Made by a program: the position numbers and the translations under genes
IMG/VR virus record: IMGVR_UViG_3300005253_001119
Coordinates: 1-50,421 of that record
Origin: a virus
Strand: one strand, 5' to 3'
Length of the DNA stretch: 50,421 bases
The notes under the pieces: generated by a model
Database searches by the model: none
Seen by the model: only the letters and a program-made list of their open reading frames with translations
What the model was told of the DNA's origin: nothing
Part shown: positions 34,558 to 41,451 of the stretch, one piece after another
Layout of the letters: each line of letters opens with the position of its first letter
Numbering within the stretch: position 1 is the stretch's first letter

Positions 34558-34690
34558 TTAATTATTATTATAGTTAATCATCAACTATTAGATTAATCAA
34601 GATAGATACGTAGGACGAAGCGCTAACAGGTTATTAACAAACAATATCCTTTTTGTTTAAGGTCAATCAAACAAATCGTTGTAGTATTGA
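34558..34690 (+). repeat. Long repeat, copy 3
   Basis: Best preserved + strand copy. It carries CGTAGGACGAAGCGC in the middle and CAATATCCTTTTTGTTTAAG further on, which can form a small CCTT/AAGG hairpin. Copies 2 and 3 are spaced by ~155 bases. The unit has no open reading frame, and conservation across copies looks like that of a DNA or RNA signal. Confidence 0.65.
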
Positions 34691-35060
34691 TATATGAATA
34701 TTAAATGTTTTTGTTGTTGTTTAATTAAATTAGTTCGCTAGTTTATTGTTAGTTTGTTTTTATATTCTTTGTAATGACAATCACTTATTACAGTTATTAT
34801 TGTATCAGTGGACTGAGTTTAATGATTAGGTTTTTTTGTTATGCTCAAAAACAATGTTTTGTGTTGGTTGGTTATTTTGTTTGCCAAACTAAACCAAGAA
34901 CCGAAATGGTGGGTGTAGATTGTAACGTAATACTATTATAAACCATAGAGTTTTTTGCGCTGAACTCGCTGTAGCGCTGACTATCATTAAAGTTACCCCT
35001 GTTTTGAAAGTTGAGCGTTTCGATACTTCATTTGTTGTTGCGCGTATGCGCAAATAAGCC

Positions 35061-35089
35061 TTGTTTTTTGCTGATTTATATGGTATACT
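35061..35089 (+). promoter_or_regulatory. Sigma-70-type promoter for the 35118 gene
   Basis: TTGTTT (35061-35066), 17-base spacer, TATACT (35084-35089) preceded by an extended TGG. Transcription should begin near 35096, before AAGGAG and ATG 35118. The GCGC hairpin at 35038-35053 lies just upstream and could be an operator or terminator. Confidence 0.65.
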
Positions 35090-35117
35090 TGTTTATATTG
35101 GAAAGGAGTTGCTTATA

Positions 35118-35756
35118 ATGGCAAAAACGGGCAATATACAGCAGATTAATCCAGAGACAGGTGAACTGAGTGATGTGCTATTACGTTTGGCTGATTACTA
35201 TCCGCAAAATGGTATGGTGGTAATGGCTAATGTTCATGATGGAATAATAGAAACTGGAGATATTAAGATTTTTCCTCAGAAGAAAGATAGCATTCATAGT
35301 AAAAACGAGAACTTAAGTTATATTCCAGAAGAACTATTAGAGCATGGTATGCGGAATTTGAGCATTTATAAAGTTTATTCAAAGGTATTTCATTTTGAAG
35401 ATCCAAAATTCTCAAAAGATAGCTATTATAAATACTGGTATAACATTTGTAGACACCTGCAAAAAAACACTAATATAATTATCAGTAGGAAACCAACAAT
35501 CCATTTTATAAATGAAATCCAAGAATTTGAGAATATCTGTGATAGTAGCAAATATACGAATTACCGCTTCATCAAAGAATGTAAAAACAGGGGATTTATA
35601 GCTGAATTTCGTGTAGCAAACAAACGCGTATTTGTGGCGCATCCAAAATATGCTTTAAGTGGCAATCAGATTCCAGAAGTCCTTGCCCAACTTTTTGATA
35701 ATGTCATTGGTAATATCACTGATGATGGTATAGTCGAGGACAATAATGATGAATAA
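35118..35756 (+). CDS. Winged-helix-like protein, paralogue 1 of 3
   Basis: A 212-residue protein starting at ATG 35118 (AAGGAG nine bases upstream); the start agrees with paralogues at 39841 and 48919, which all begin 'MA-x-x-G'. The three share 'DPKFSKDSYYKYWYNICRHL' plus 'NTN' (central), a helix-turn-helix-like stretch 'INEIQEFENICDSSKYTNYR', 'FIKECKNRGFIAEFRVANKR' and a beta wing ending 'PKYALSGNQIPEVL'. This layout recalls RepL/MarR-type DNA-binding proteins but no family can be named. The N-terminal ~70 residues vary. It has its own promoter within the tail region, so it is probably a regulatory or accessory gene. Confidence 0.65.
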   Translation: MAKTGNIQQINPETGELSDVLLRLADYYPQNGMVVMANVHDGIIETGDIKIFPQKKDSIHSKNENLSYIPEELLEHGMRNLSIYKVYSKVFHFEDPKFSKDSYYKYWYNICRHLQKNTNIIISRKPTIHFINEIQEFENICDSSKYTNYRFIKECKNRGFIAEFRVANKRVFVAHPKYALSGNQIPEVLAQLFDNVIGNITDDGIVEDNNDE

Positions 35757-35820
35757 ATCATATAAGCAATATTTGCAATCTGATAAATGGGCTACAATTA
35801 GAAATGCTATTTATGATTAA
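35746..35820 (+). pseudogene. Possible remnant of an HNH endonuclease N-terminus
   Basis: A 24-codon ORF (MMNKSYKQYLQSDKWATIRN...) overlaps the 3' end of the preceding gene. 'YKQYLQSDKWATIRNAIYD' resembles the opening 'Y-x-x-YL-x-S-x-x-W-x-x-x-R' of many HNH nucleases, but translation stops before any Cys or His. An intact HNH gene follows 73 bases later. This may be a decayed gene or a fragment split from the downstream one. Confidence 0.35.
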
Positions 35821-35845
35821 GTGATGTATGTTATCAATAAATCCA

Positions 35846-35874
35846 TTGTGATTCTAATAAATCTGTGCTATAAT
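35846..35874 (+). promoter_or_regulatory. Sigma-70-type promoter for the HNH gene
   Basis: TTGTGA (35846-35851), 17-base spacer, consensus TATAAT (35869-35874). It lies about 20 bases before the HNH start, with AGGAGG between. Confidence 0.6.
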
Positions 35875-35893
35875 ATCATCAGGAGGTATTATC

Positions 35894-36178
35894 TTGAAGA
35901 AATGGAAGCGATCCCGTTGCGAAATATGTGAACAATATTTTAGTTGCGATAAACATCATATTATTTCTAGAGCAGATAAGGGAAGTAATCAATCTTATAA
36001 TATTGCGACATTATGCCCTTGTTGCCATAGGCTTTGTGCGACAGGTGAAATAGAGATAGTAAGGCGATATTTGACATCGCAAGGATTCATGCTAGAAACT
36101 GTACAAGAGAATCAAAGATATATTGGTAATAAAGCATTTAATCATCAACCTGAAGTTCAACAACTAACATTGTTTTAA
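35894..36178 (+). CDS. Small HNH endonuclease
   Basis: A 94-residue protein starting at TTG 35894 with AGGAGG eight bases upstream. The HNH module is visible: 'RCEICEQYFSCDKHHIISRA' (first Cys pair and the catalytic His region), 'NQSYNIATLCPCCHRLCATG' (the N and second Cys pair, then the last His). The remaining C-terminus is short and helical. Small HNH genes in phage structural regions are commonly free-standing homing endonucleases. It sits next to a tRNA gene and a GIY-YIG nuclease gene, forming a nuclease island. Confidence 0.8.
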   Translation: MKKWKRSRCEICEQYFSCDKHHIISRADKGSNQSYNIATLCPCCHRLCATGEIEIVRRYLTSQGFMLETVQENQRYIGNKAFNHQPEVQQLTLF

Positions 36179-36192
36179 TCAATGATGGACAT

Positions 36193-36310
36193 GGGGAGGT
36201 TTCCTAGTTGGCAAAGGATGTAGATTGTAGATCTGAACTACTGCTTCGCCCGACGACTTTGTCTTACGGCTGCGTGTTACGCTTCGAAGGTTCGATTCCT
36301 TCTCTCCCCA
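36193..36310 (+). tRNA. tRNA-Tyr (GTA) with a 38-nt insertion in the variable arm
   Basis: The acceptor stem is GGGGAGG (36193-36199) with TCTCCCC (36303-36309) and discriminator A. The D arm is TCCT/AGGA with loop AGTTGGCAA; the T arm is GAAGG-TTCGATT-CCTTC (36286-36302), perfect. The anticodon loop TTGTAGA has GTA at 36227-36229, so Tyr. The anticodon stem is weak (GTAGA/TCTGA has one G-A mismatch and one U-G). The variable region is 49 nt (36237-36285) instead of ~13; GCTTCG occurs at both ends of an insertion (36243-36248, 36281-36286), and removing 38 nt would restore a near-normal Tyr arm. No CCA is encoded. Confidence 0.7.
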
Positions 36311-36395
36311 CTTTAAACAGATATAATGTGCCTAATATCAATACTAAGCAATAGTTAATGCTATCTAAAGGTAATATCACTCAGATTTGATTCAA

Positions 36396-36421
36396 GCTGC
36401 TTACAATCTCACGTAGGCAGC
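36396..36421 (+). terminator. Hairpin after the tRNA gene
   Basis: GCTGCTTAC (36396-36404) pairs with GTAGGCAGC (36413-36421) with one G-U pair and an eight-base loop, followed by ATTT. It lies between the tRNA and the GIY-YIG gene and is the likely end of the tRNA transcript. Confidence 0.45.
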
Positions 36422-36507
36422 ATTTAACCTACAGGAATGATATATTATGTCTTATAGTGTACCAATTAAGAAAGGATTTAACTTATGGAGGTTATATAAT
36501 AGATTAT

Positions 36508-37446
36508 ATGGATTTGGATACTTCTGGGATTTATGCCATCAGAAACAATATTAATGGGAAAGCTTATATTGGGTCTTCCGTTAATATGCATAGAAGAAGA
36601 CGAGAACATTTCAGTAGACTGAGAAGCAATCATCATTATAATAATCATCTTCAGAATGCTTGGAATAAACACGGTGAGGGAAATTTCACTTTTGAAGTAC
36701 TAGAACTTGTATCCGAAGGAAATCAATTAATTGACAAGGAAAAAAATTGGATTGATGAATTTTCTGAGTCAAGTTATAATCTCATAGAAGTAGATGGAAT
36801 TCATTTTCGGCATTCCAAGGAAACAAAACAGCAGATAGGTGAGTCACAGCAGGGCAAAATAGTGTCCGAAGAAACAAAGCAGAAAATAAGAGCAGCACTT
36901 AAAGGCAAGACACCATCTGAAGAAACGAAGCGAAAGATAAGTGATGCTCAAAAAGGCAAAGTGCTCTCTGAAGAAACGAAACGGAAGATGAGCAAGAGTT
37001 TTAAAGGCAGAAAACATTCAGAAGAGACAAAGCAGAAGATGAGTAAGGCACGTAAAGGACTTAAAGGATTTAAGCATTCTAATGAAACTAAAGAAAAAAT
37101 AAGGAAGGCTAACATTGGTAGAAAGCTTTCTGAAGAAACAAAGATAAAAATTAGTCAAAAGTTAAAAGGCAGAATAGTATCCGAAGAAACAAGAAAAAAG
37201 CTGAGCAAATCGCATAAAGGTAAAACGTTAGCTGAAGAAACAAAAAGACGAATGGGATTAGCTCAAAAACGAAGATTTGCAAGAGATGGACATCCTTGTT
37301 TAGGTAGACCTCGTACAGAAGAAACAAAGATAAAAATTGGACAGAAGTCAAAAGGGCGCAGACATACTGAAGCAAGTAAGAGGAAAATAGCAGAAGCAGC
37401 CAGAAATAGAATGTATCAAAATGATTTACAATTATTCTTGTTCTAA
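36508..37446 (+). CDS. GIY-YIG homing endonuclease with NUMOD3-type repeats
   Basis: The catalytic domain is 'SGIYAIRNNINGKAYIGSSV' with 'NMHRRRREHFSRLRSN' (GIY, YIG and the following Arg), 'HLQNAWNKHGEGNFTFEVLE' and a Glu-containing 'LIDKEKNWIDEF'. From about residue 105 it carries nine or more short basic DNA-binding repeats of the type 'SEETKRKISDAQKGKVL', i.e. NUMOD3. I use ATG 36508; GGAGG stands 16 bases upstream, so initiation is uncertain, and the frame is open back to a GTG at 36457. It probably is a free-standing mobile endonuclease inserted between the tape measure and the distal tail gene. Confidence 0.85.
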   Translation: MDLDTSGIYAIRNNINGKAYIGSSVNMHRRRREHFSRLRSNHHYNNHLQNAWNKHGEGNFTFEVLELVSEGNQLIDKEKNWIDEFSESSYNLIEVDGIHFRHSKETKQQIGESQQGKIVSEETKQKIRAALKGKTPSEETKRKISDAQKGKVLSEETKRKMSKSFKGRKHSEETKQKMSKARKGLKGFKHSNETKEKIRKANIGRKLSEETKIKISQKLKGRIVSEETRKKLSKSHKGKTLAEETKRRMGLAQKRRFARDGHPCLGRPRTEETKIKIGQKSKGRRHTEASKRKIAEAARNRMYQNDLQLFLF

Positions 37447-37463
37447 TATAAGGAAGTGATATA

Positions 37464-39755
37464 ATGCCCTATGCAGTGCCTATCAATGCTCCTGTTTCTG
37501 TGCGAATAGAACAGAAGGATATTAGGGAATTTGCGATGGAGTTAACGTCGTATCCATCAGAATTGTTATTTCCCCCAGTCAGAACTAGGCATGTCTCGAT
37601 TGCAGGTAGACATGGTCAGTACTCATTGGGCGATATTTTCGATGACTGGAATTTTTCCCTAAACTTTGCAATTCATGGTACTTCCCATATCGATACGCTG
37701 GCGAAACTTGATGAATTTAAGCGGTGGATTGATATTGCTCAACATTATTCTGCTGAATGGCTAGTTGGACAACGAAGTGTAAAAGCACTTAAGTTTGAAA
37801 TGGCTGGGCATAGATATTGGTACACTGAAGGTACTATAAGTGTTACTAATGGAAGCGCTACTATTACAGGAACTAGCACATATTGGTTGAGCTATGCTAA
37901 ACCAGGAGTTGAATTCACAGTACAAGATGATCCTTCTACTGGGACTAGATATATTGTTAAATCAGTTGAATCTAACACATCTTTAACATTAACAACTACT
38001 ATTGCGCGCGCTAATGCTTCAGGTTTAACATATGAGCTAGAAAGAAGAAGATATTTATTGGTTAATTATAATGGAACTAGCTCTATATCTCAAATGACTG
38101 GAGGTCACTTTAAAGATTATCAATATAATATATCAGTCTCTTTCAAATCTAACTATCCTTTTTGGATAGGAGATGAATTCGAGATTACTCAATCTTCAGT
38201 AAGTGCTGGTACATTTCTTAAATTAAGAGGTGTTGGTACTAGTGCTCATAATCCTATGTATCAAATTGTTGGAGCTGCTAGTTCTCCTAAGATAATTGCT
38301 AGTGATTTCTCTTTTAATGCTAGATTCTGGGGTAATGCTAAGTATCGTGATATAGAGAATCTTAATGATAAAGATGAAGCTACATTCTCTTATGACCAAC
38401 AATTCATTAATGCTAAATATAATCAAGGTGTATCATTTAGAAGACTAGCTGGTGCTAGTAATTACCTTAGATTTCATGCTAGTATTGATGAAACTACTCC
38501 TTCAGCAGTTATCACTGACAGATTTAATGCTAATCAAGGAATGATAAGTCTCATATTCAAACCTTATTTCAATTATAACAGCATTATTGATGATGAACAT
38601 TATCTCTTTTACATAAGTGCTAATTATTTCTTGAAATATGATAGAAGTGCTAGCAGATTCAAATGTCGATTTGGACATTCAAGTGATATAGTACTATTGT
38701 GTCCTGATTTTGATGCTGGTGACTTTTTAAACATCACAATTGGTTGGAATGATGGTGATAATGCCTTATTCGCTAGGTTAAGAAACTTAACAGGTACGAC
38801 TAGTTCTAATACTTTTTCAATTGCGATAACAGGAGCTAATCCTAGTCAATATATCTATATTGGTAATGATAGCTCTTTAAAGAAACCTTGTAATGGTATA
38901 CTTGATGATGTATCAATTTATGGCATTTATGATGCTGACTTTACTGATAACTTCAGTGCTTTTGAACGACATAATGATAGAGCTATGGATTATCTAAATG
39001 ACTATTTGCTAGCACATTTCTTATTAGATGGTTCTGGTAACTTAGTTCAATCTGATAATCATGGATGTTGTAGACAATTAACATTAGTTGCTAGTTCTTA
39101 TACATCAGGTACCAAGACATTTGCCTTTACAAAGAATGCTAATGAAGTCTTTCAATCAAGTGATAGAATATGTATATGGAGTTCAGGCAGCACTAATGTT
39201 TATTATGATACAGTCAGCACAATAACTAGCACTTCTATGGTTGTATCGACTGGTGGAGTGCTTACTTTAACAGGCACTATTTATGTATCAAGAAACTTAT
39301 TAGCTGACTTCAATATGGAACTAGCTAACACTAGTTATTGGACTGCTAGTGGTTCATCCTTAGCCAAAGAAGTTACAACAATTAAGCAAGATGTAAGAAG
39401 CATTAAAGTAACGAATTCAGGTGCTGCAAATGGATTAGCTAGACAAACAGTTACAACTGTCTCAGGTCAATGCTACAAGGTTTCTGGTCTCTTTTACCCA
39501 CCAAGTACCTTAAACAATGCTTCTTACGTCATATCATGTGATTTAGATGCTGATAAGAGCATTACAGTAACTCAATCTAATTTAACAGCTAGTGTATGGA
39601 ATTATGTTGAATTGGTGTTCCAAGCAGATGATTCTAGTGTTACAATTGATTTCAGTGTAGGTTCAGTAACAAGCACTGAATATGGATATTGGGATTGTGT
39701 TAGGATGATACAGATGGATGGTGGGATTAGCAATGCTGGTATGGAAGATTTGTAG
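37464..39755 (+). CDS. Distal tail (Dit-like) protein with LamG-type and carbohydrate-binding modules
   Basis: A 763-residue protein in the Dit position. Residues 1-115 are a Dit-like N-terminal domain ('RHVSIAGRHGQYSLGDIFDD', 'HIDTLAKLDEFKRWI'), with an inserted Ig-like/beta module at ~120-190 ('GTISVTNGSATITGTSTYW'). The second half of the Dit core follows ('YQYNISVSFKSNYPFWIGDE'). Residues ~300-500 resemble a concanavalin/LamG lectin fold ('NQGMISLIFKPYFNY', 'LNITIGWNDGDNALFARLRN', 'CNGILDDVSIYGIYD'). Residues ~615-750 look like a CBM ('NLLADFNMELANTSYWTASG'). AAGGAAGTGAT precedes ATG 37464. It shares residues 1-260 with the 46965 protein. Confidence 0.7.
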   Translation: MPYAVPINAPVSVRIEQKDIREFAMELTSYPSELLFPPVRTRHVSIAGRHGQYSLGDIFDDWNFSLNFAIHGTSHIDTLAKLDEFKRWIDIAQHYSAEWLVGQRSVKALKFEMAGHRYWYTEGTISVTNGSATITGTSTYWLSYAKPGVEFTVQDDPSTGTRYIVKSVESNTSLTLTTTIARANASGLTYELERRRYLLVNYNGTSSISQMTGGHFKDYQYNISVSFKSNYPFWIGDEFEITQSSVSAGTFLKLRGVGTSAHNPMYQIVGAASSPKIIASDFSFNARFWGNAKYRDIENLNDKDEATFSYDQQFINAKYNQGVSFRRLAGASNYLRFHASIDETTPSAVITDRFNANQGMISLIFKPYFNYNSIIDDEHYLFYISANYFLKYDRSASRFKCRFGHSSDIVLLCPDFDAGDFLNITIGWNDGDNALFARLRNLTGTTSSNTFSIAITGANPSQYIYIGNDSSLKKPCNGILDDVSIYGIYDADFTDNFSAFERHNDRAMDYLNDYLLAHFLLDGSGNLVQSDNHGCCRQLTLVASSYTSGTKTFAFTKNANEVFQSSDRICIWSSGSTNVYYDTVSTITSTSMVVSTGGVLTLTGTIYVSRNLLADFNMELANTSYWTASGSSLAKEVTTIKQDVRSIKVTNSGAANGLARQTVTTVSGQCYKVSGLFYPPSTLNNASYVISCDLDADKSITVTQSNLTASVWNYVELVFQADDSSVTIDFSVGSVTSTEYGYWDCVRMIQMDGGISNAGMEDL

Positions 39756-39804
39756 CTATCATCATTATTCATGTGCTATGAATTCATAAATTCTATGATT
39801 TGCC

Positions 39805-39834
39805 TTGACATTAGCCATTAAAATATGTTATTAT
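39805..39834 (+). promoter_or_regulatory. Promoter abutting the 39841 ATG (leaderless mRNA predicted)
   Basis: Consensus TTGACA (39805-39810), 18-base spacer, TATTAT (39829-39834). The usual start point seven bases after the -10 box falls on the A of ATG 39841, and there is no Shine-Dalgarno between them. Confidence 0.6.
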
Positions 39835-39840
39835 TATATT

Positions 39841-40422
39841 ATGGCTAAACATGGATTAGAAATAATTGATGAAGATACAGGTTATATTATAGAGAACCCC
39901 ATAATAAAATTGAATGGTTCAATTTACAATGGTGATATAGAAAATCTTAGAATTAGTGCAAAAGTCAAAGAAGATAATACAGTAAGAAAACAGAACATTC
40001 AGATTTATAGCATTAAAGAAGAAGAAGTTATTGCAAGAGAACATGAAGAGTTTGGTAAATTTATGTTTGATTTAAACAATGGAAAGATATTCACAAAGAC
40101 ATATCAGACTGAAGATCCTGGATTTAGTAAGAAGAGTTATTATCAATTCTGGCATAGGCTTTGTTGTAATTTAGATAGAGATACGAACATAGTATATTGC
40201 AGAAAACCAGTTCGTCATCGTGTAACTCAAATAAGTGAGATTGCAAAGATTTGTGGTGGAAGTAATGTTACTATAACTAAGTTTATAAAGGAATGTTCTA
40301 TAAAAGGGTTAATCGCTCGTTTTGAATATAAGAAAGAAAAGTTATTTGTTCTCAGCCCCAGGTATGCTCTCAATGGAAACAAGATGCCAATTCTGTTATA
40401 TAATCTATTCGACGTGGATTAG
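39841..40422 (+). CDS. Winged-helix-like protein, paralogue 2 of 3
   Basis: A 193-residue paralogue of the 35118 and 48919 proteins. ATG 39841 is fixed by the shared 'MA-x-x-G' start and by the promoter that ends six bases before it. Shared features are 'DPGFSKKSYYQFWHRLCCNL' followed by 'DTN', 'TKFIKECSIKGLIARFEYK' and 'SPRYALNGNKMPILLYNLF'. It is closest to the 48919 copy, also in the N-terminal 'IIDEDTGYIIENPIIKLNG' segment. No ribosome site exists, so translation is probably leaderless. Function unknown; a DNA-binding regulatory role is inferred from the fold pattern. Confidence 0.65.
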   Translation: MAKHGLEIIDEDTGYIIENPIIKLNGSIYNGDIENLRISAKVKEDNTVRKQNIQIYSIKEEEVIAREHEEFGKFMFDLNNGKIFTKTYQTEDPGFSKKSYYQFWHRLCCNLDRDTNIVYCRKPVRHRVTQISEIAKICGGSNVTITKFIKECSIKGLIARFEYKKEKLFVLSPRYALNGNKMPILLYNLFDVD

Positions 40423-40618
40423 GTGAGCAGCGTGTTAATACAAAGAGGGTTTTCCGATGCTCAATCCATCAAAGTCGTATGGTGATTGACTTTGAGGTGC
40501 TCTTGCAATTCATACCCTTTATGATTGAAATAATTCATTTAATTTAACACATTTACTATCTTTTGTCAAGTCACTAAATAATAATCACTGATTTATCAAT
40601 TCATACGTAAGGATTTAT
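40423..40618 (+). other. Structured intergenic region downstream of paralogue 2
   Basis: TCAAAGTC (40469-40476) and GACTTTGA (40488-40495) form an 8-bp hairpin; CAATC/GATTG overlapping it could form a competing stem; AAGAG (40443-40447) and CTCTT (40500-40504) could close it from outside. TTAATACAAAGA (40435-40446) recurs after paralogue 3. It may be a terminator or structured 3' end. Confidence 0.4.
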
Positions 40619-41083
40619 ATGTTTAAGTCTAAGAATGCTGCCTCTTTAAGATTGATTGATTTAGATATCAATGAACTTAATTATTCCATATTTCCTAAGA
40701 AGGAATGGTCAGAATTAGAATATACTAGTACTTTATTTAATCATATCAAAGAGCATGGAATACTTGAACCATTATTAGTAATCAATAATAGCACTGGATT
40801 AACAGTAACAATTGGTAATCATAGATTATGGGTTGCGAAGAAGTTAGGTATTGATGAAGTAACATGCTTAGTTGTTACACTCAAAAGGGATTTAGAAAGA
40901 ACAGATAATCATCGAGTTAAGTTGTTTATGAAAGGTAAGCTGATTATAGATCCTTATTCAGTATTCTCAACTCCTATAGATTGGAGAGAATATCCTAGTG
41001 GTTCAGTTAGATATTATGGTACTAATTTTCAACATGGAGATATAGATGTATGGACAAAGACATCAGATTATGTTGGATTCTAA
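40619..41083 (+). CDS. ParB-like nuclease-fold protein A
   Basis: A 154-residue protein with the ParB/Srx N-terminal fold pattern: 'LRLIDLDINELNYSIF', 'TLFNHIKEHGILEPLLVINN', 'TVTIGNHRLWVAKKLGIDEV' and 'TCLVVTLKRD'. The GNHRL box corresponds to the G-E/N-R/H-R-L motif that binds nucleotide in ParB domains. No helix-turn-helix domain follows, so it is not a full partition protein. A weak AAGGA site precedes the ATG. The next gene is a diverged tandem duplicate. Its place among tail genes is unusual; its role is unknown. Confidence 0.6.
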   Translation: MFKSKNAASLRLIDLDINELNYSIFPKKEWSELEYTSTLFNHIKEHGILEPLLVINNSTGLTVTIGNHRLWVAKKLGIDEVTCLVVTLKRDLERTDNHRVKLFMKGKLIIDPYSVFSTPIDWREYPSGSVRYYGTNFQHGDIDVWTKTSDYVGF

Positions 41084-41445
41084 CTAAAGATTTGTCTTAT
41101 GGCGCTAAACCATCTGATACCAATACAGAATTTTATGATAAATTATTATCTAGTATTAAAAAGTATGGAATTATAGAACCAATTTTGGTAATAAATTTAC
41201 CAGATAAATTATTAGTTAAGGTAGGCAATTCAAGATTATGGTGTGCGAAACAATTAGGGATTGATAAGATACAATGTGTTGTTGTTACATTAGAAAGAGA
41301 TATTGATATAGTGGAAATACCTGAAGGTGAAATGATTACTAATATTCAATCTTTATTTAATTATCCTATAATGTGGATTGAAAGAGAAAATTACGTAGCT
41401 CTAAAATGTACACATTTTCATTTATCTGAATATGATGTGAGGTAA
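41050..41445 (+). CDS. ParB-like nuclease-fold protein B (tandem paralogue)
   Basis: A 131-residue paralogue of the preceding protein. The shared core is 'LLSSIKKYGIIEPILVINL', 'LLVKVGNSRLWCAKQLGIDK', 'IQCVVVTLERD' and the later 'SLFNYPIMWIERENYVALK' matching 'SVFSTPIDWREYPSGSV'. In the nucleotide-binding box the His of copy A is Ser (GNSRL). The ATG lies 34 bases inside copy A with GGAG upstream, so the pair is coupled. About one third identical by eye, so the duplication is old. Confidence 0.6.
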   Translation: MDKDIRLCWILTKDLSYGAKPSDTNTEFYDKLLSSIKKYGIIEPILVINLPDKLLVKVGNSRLWCAKQLGIDKIQCVVVTLERDIDIVEIPEGEMITNIQSLFNYPIMWIERENYVALKCTHFHLSEYDVR

Positions 41446-41451
41446 TAAGAA

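Larger units (their letters stand above)
34164..35060. other. ~0.9-kb non-coding region after the tape measure gene
   Basis: No credible coding frame on either strand. The first ~530 bases consist of the three related ~130-bp units. The following ~370 bases are T-rich and contain GCGCT/AGCGC (34959-34963 and 34975-34979 region) and, at the end, TTGCGC-GTAT-GCGCAA (35038-35053), a perfect 6-bp hairpin with a four-base loop just ahead of a strong promoter. The region could hold structured RNA, a replication or recombination site, or an operator array. Confidence 0.6.

Noticed and set aside
36219-36245. Alternative tRNA fold with GTAG/CTAC stem and CTG anticodon (Gln)
   Set aside because: It leaves seven unpaired bases between D arm and anticodon stem. 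The Tyr fold keeps normal spacing and matches the Tyr-type D arm, although its anticodon stem is imperfect.
37464-39755. Tail lyase or depolymerase
   Set aside because: LamG- and CBM-like modules bind sugars; no catalytic domain for polysaccharide cleavage was seen in this or the other distal tail proteins.
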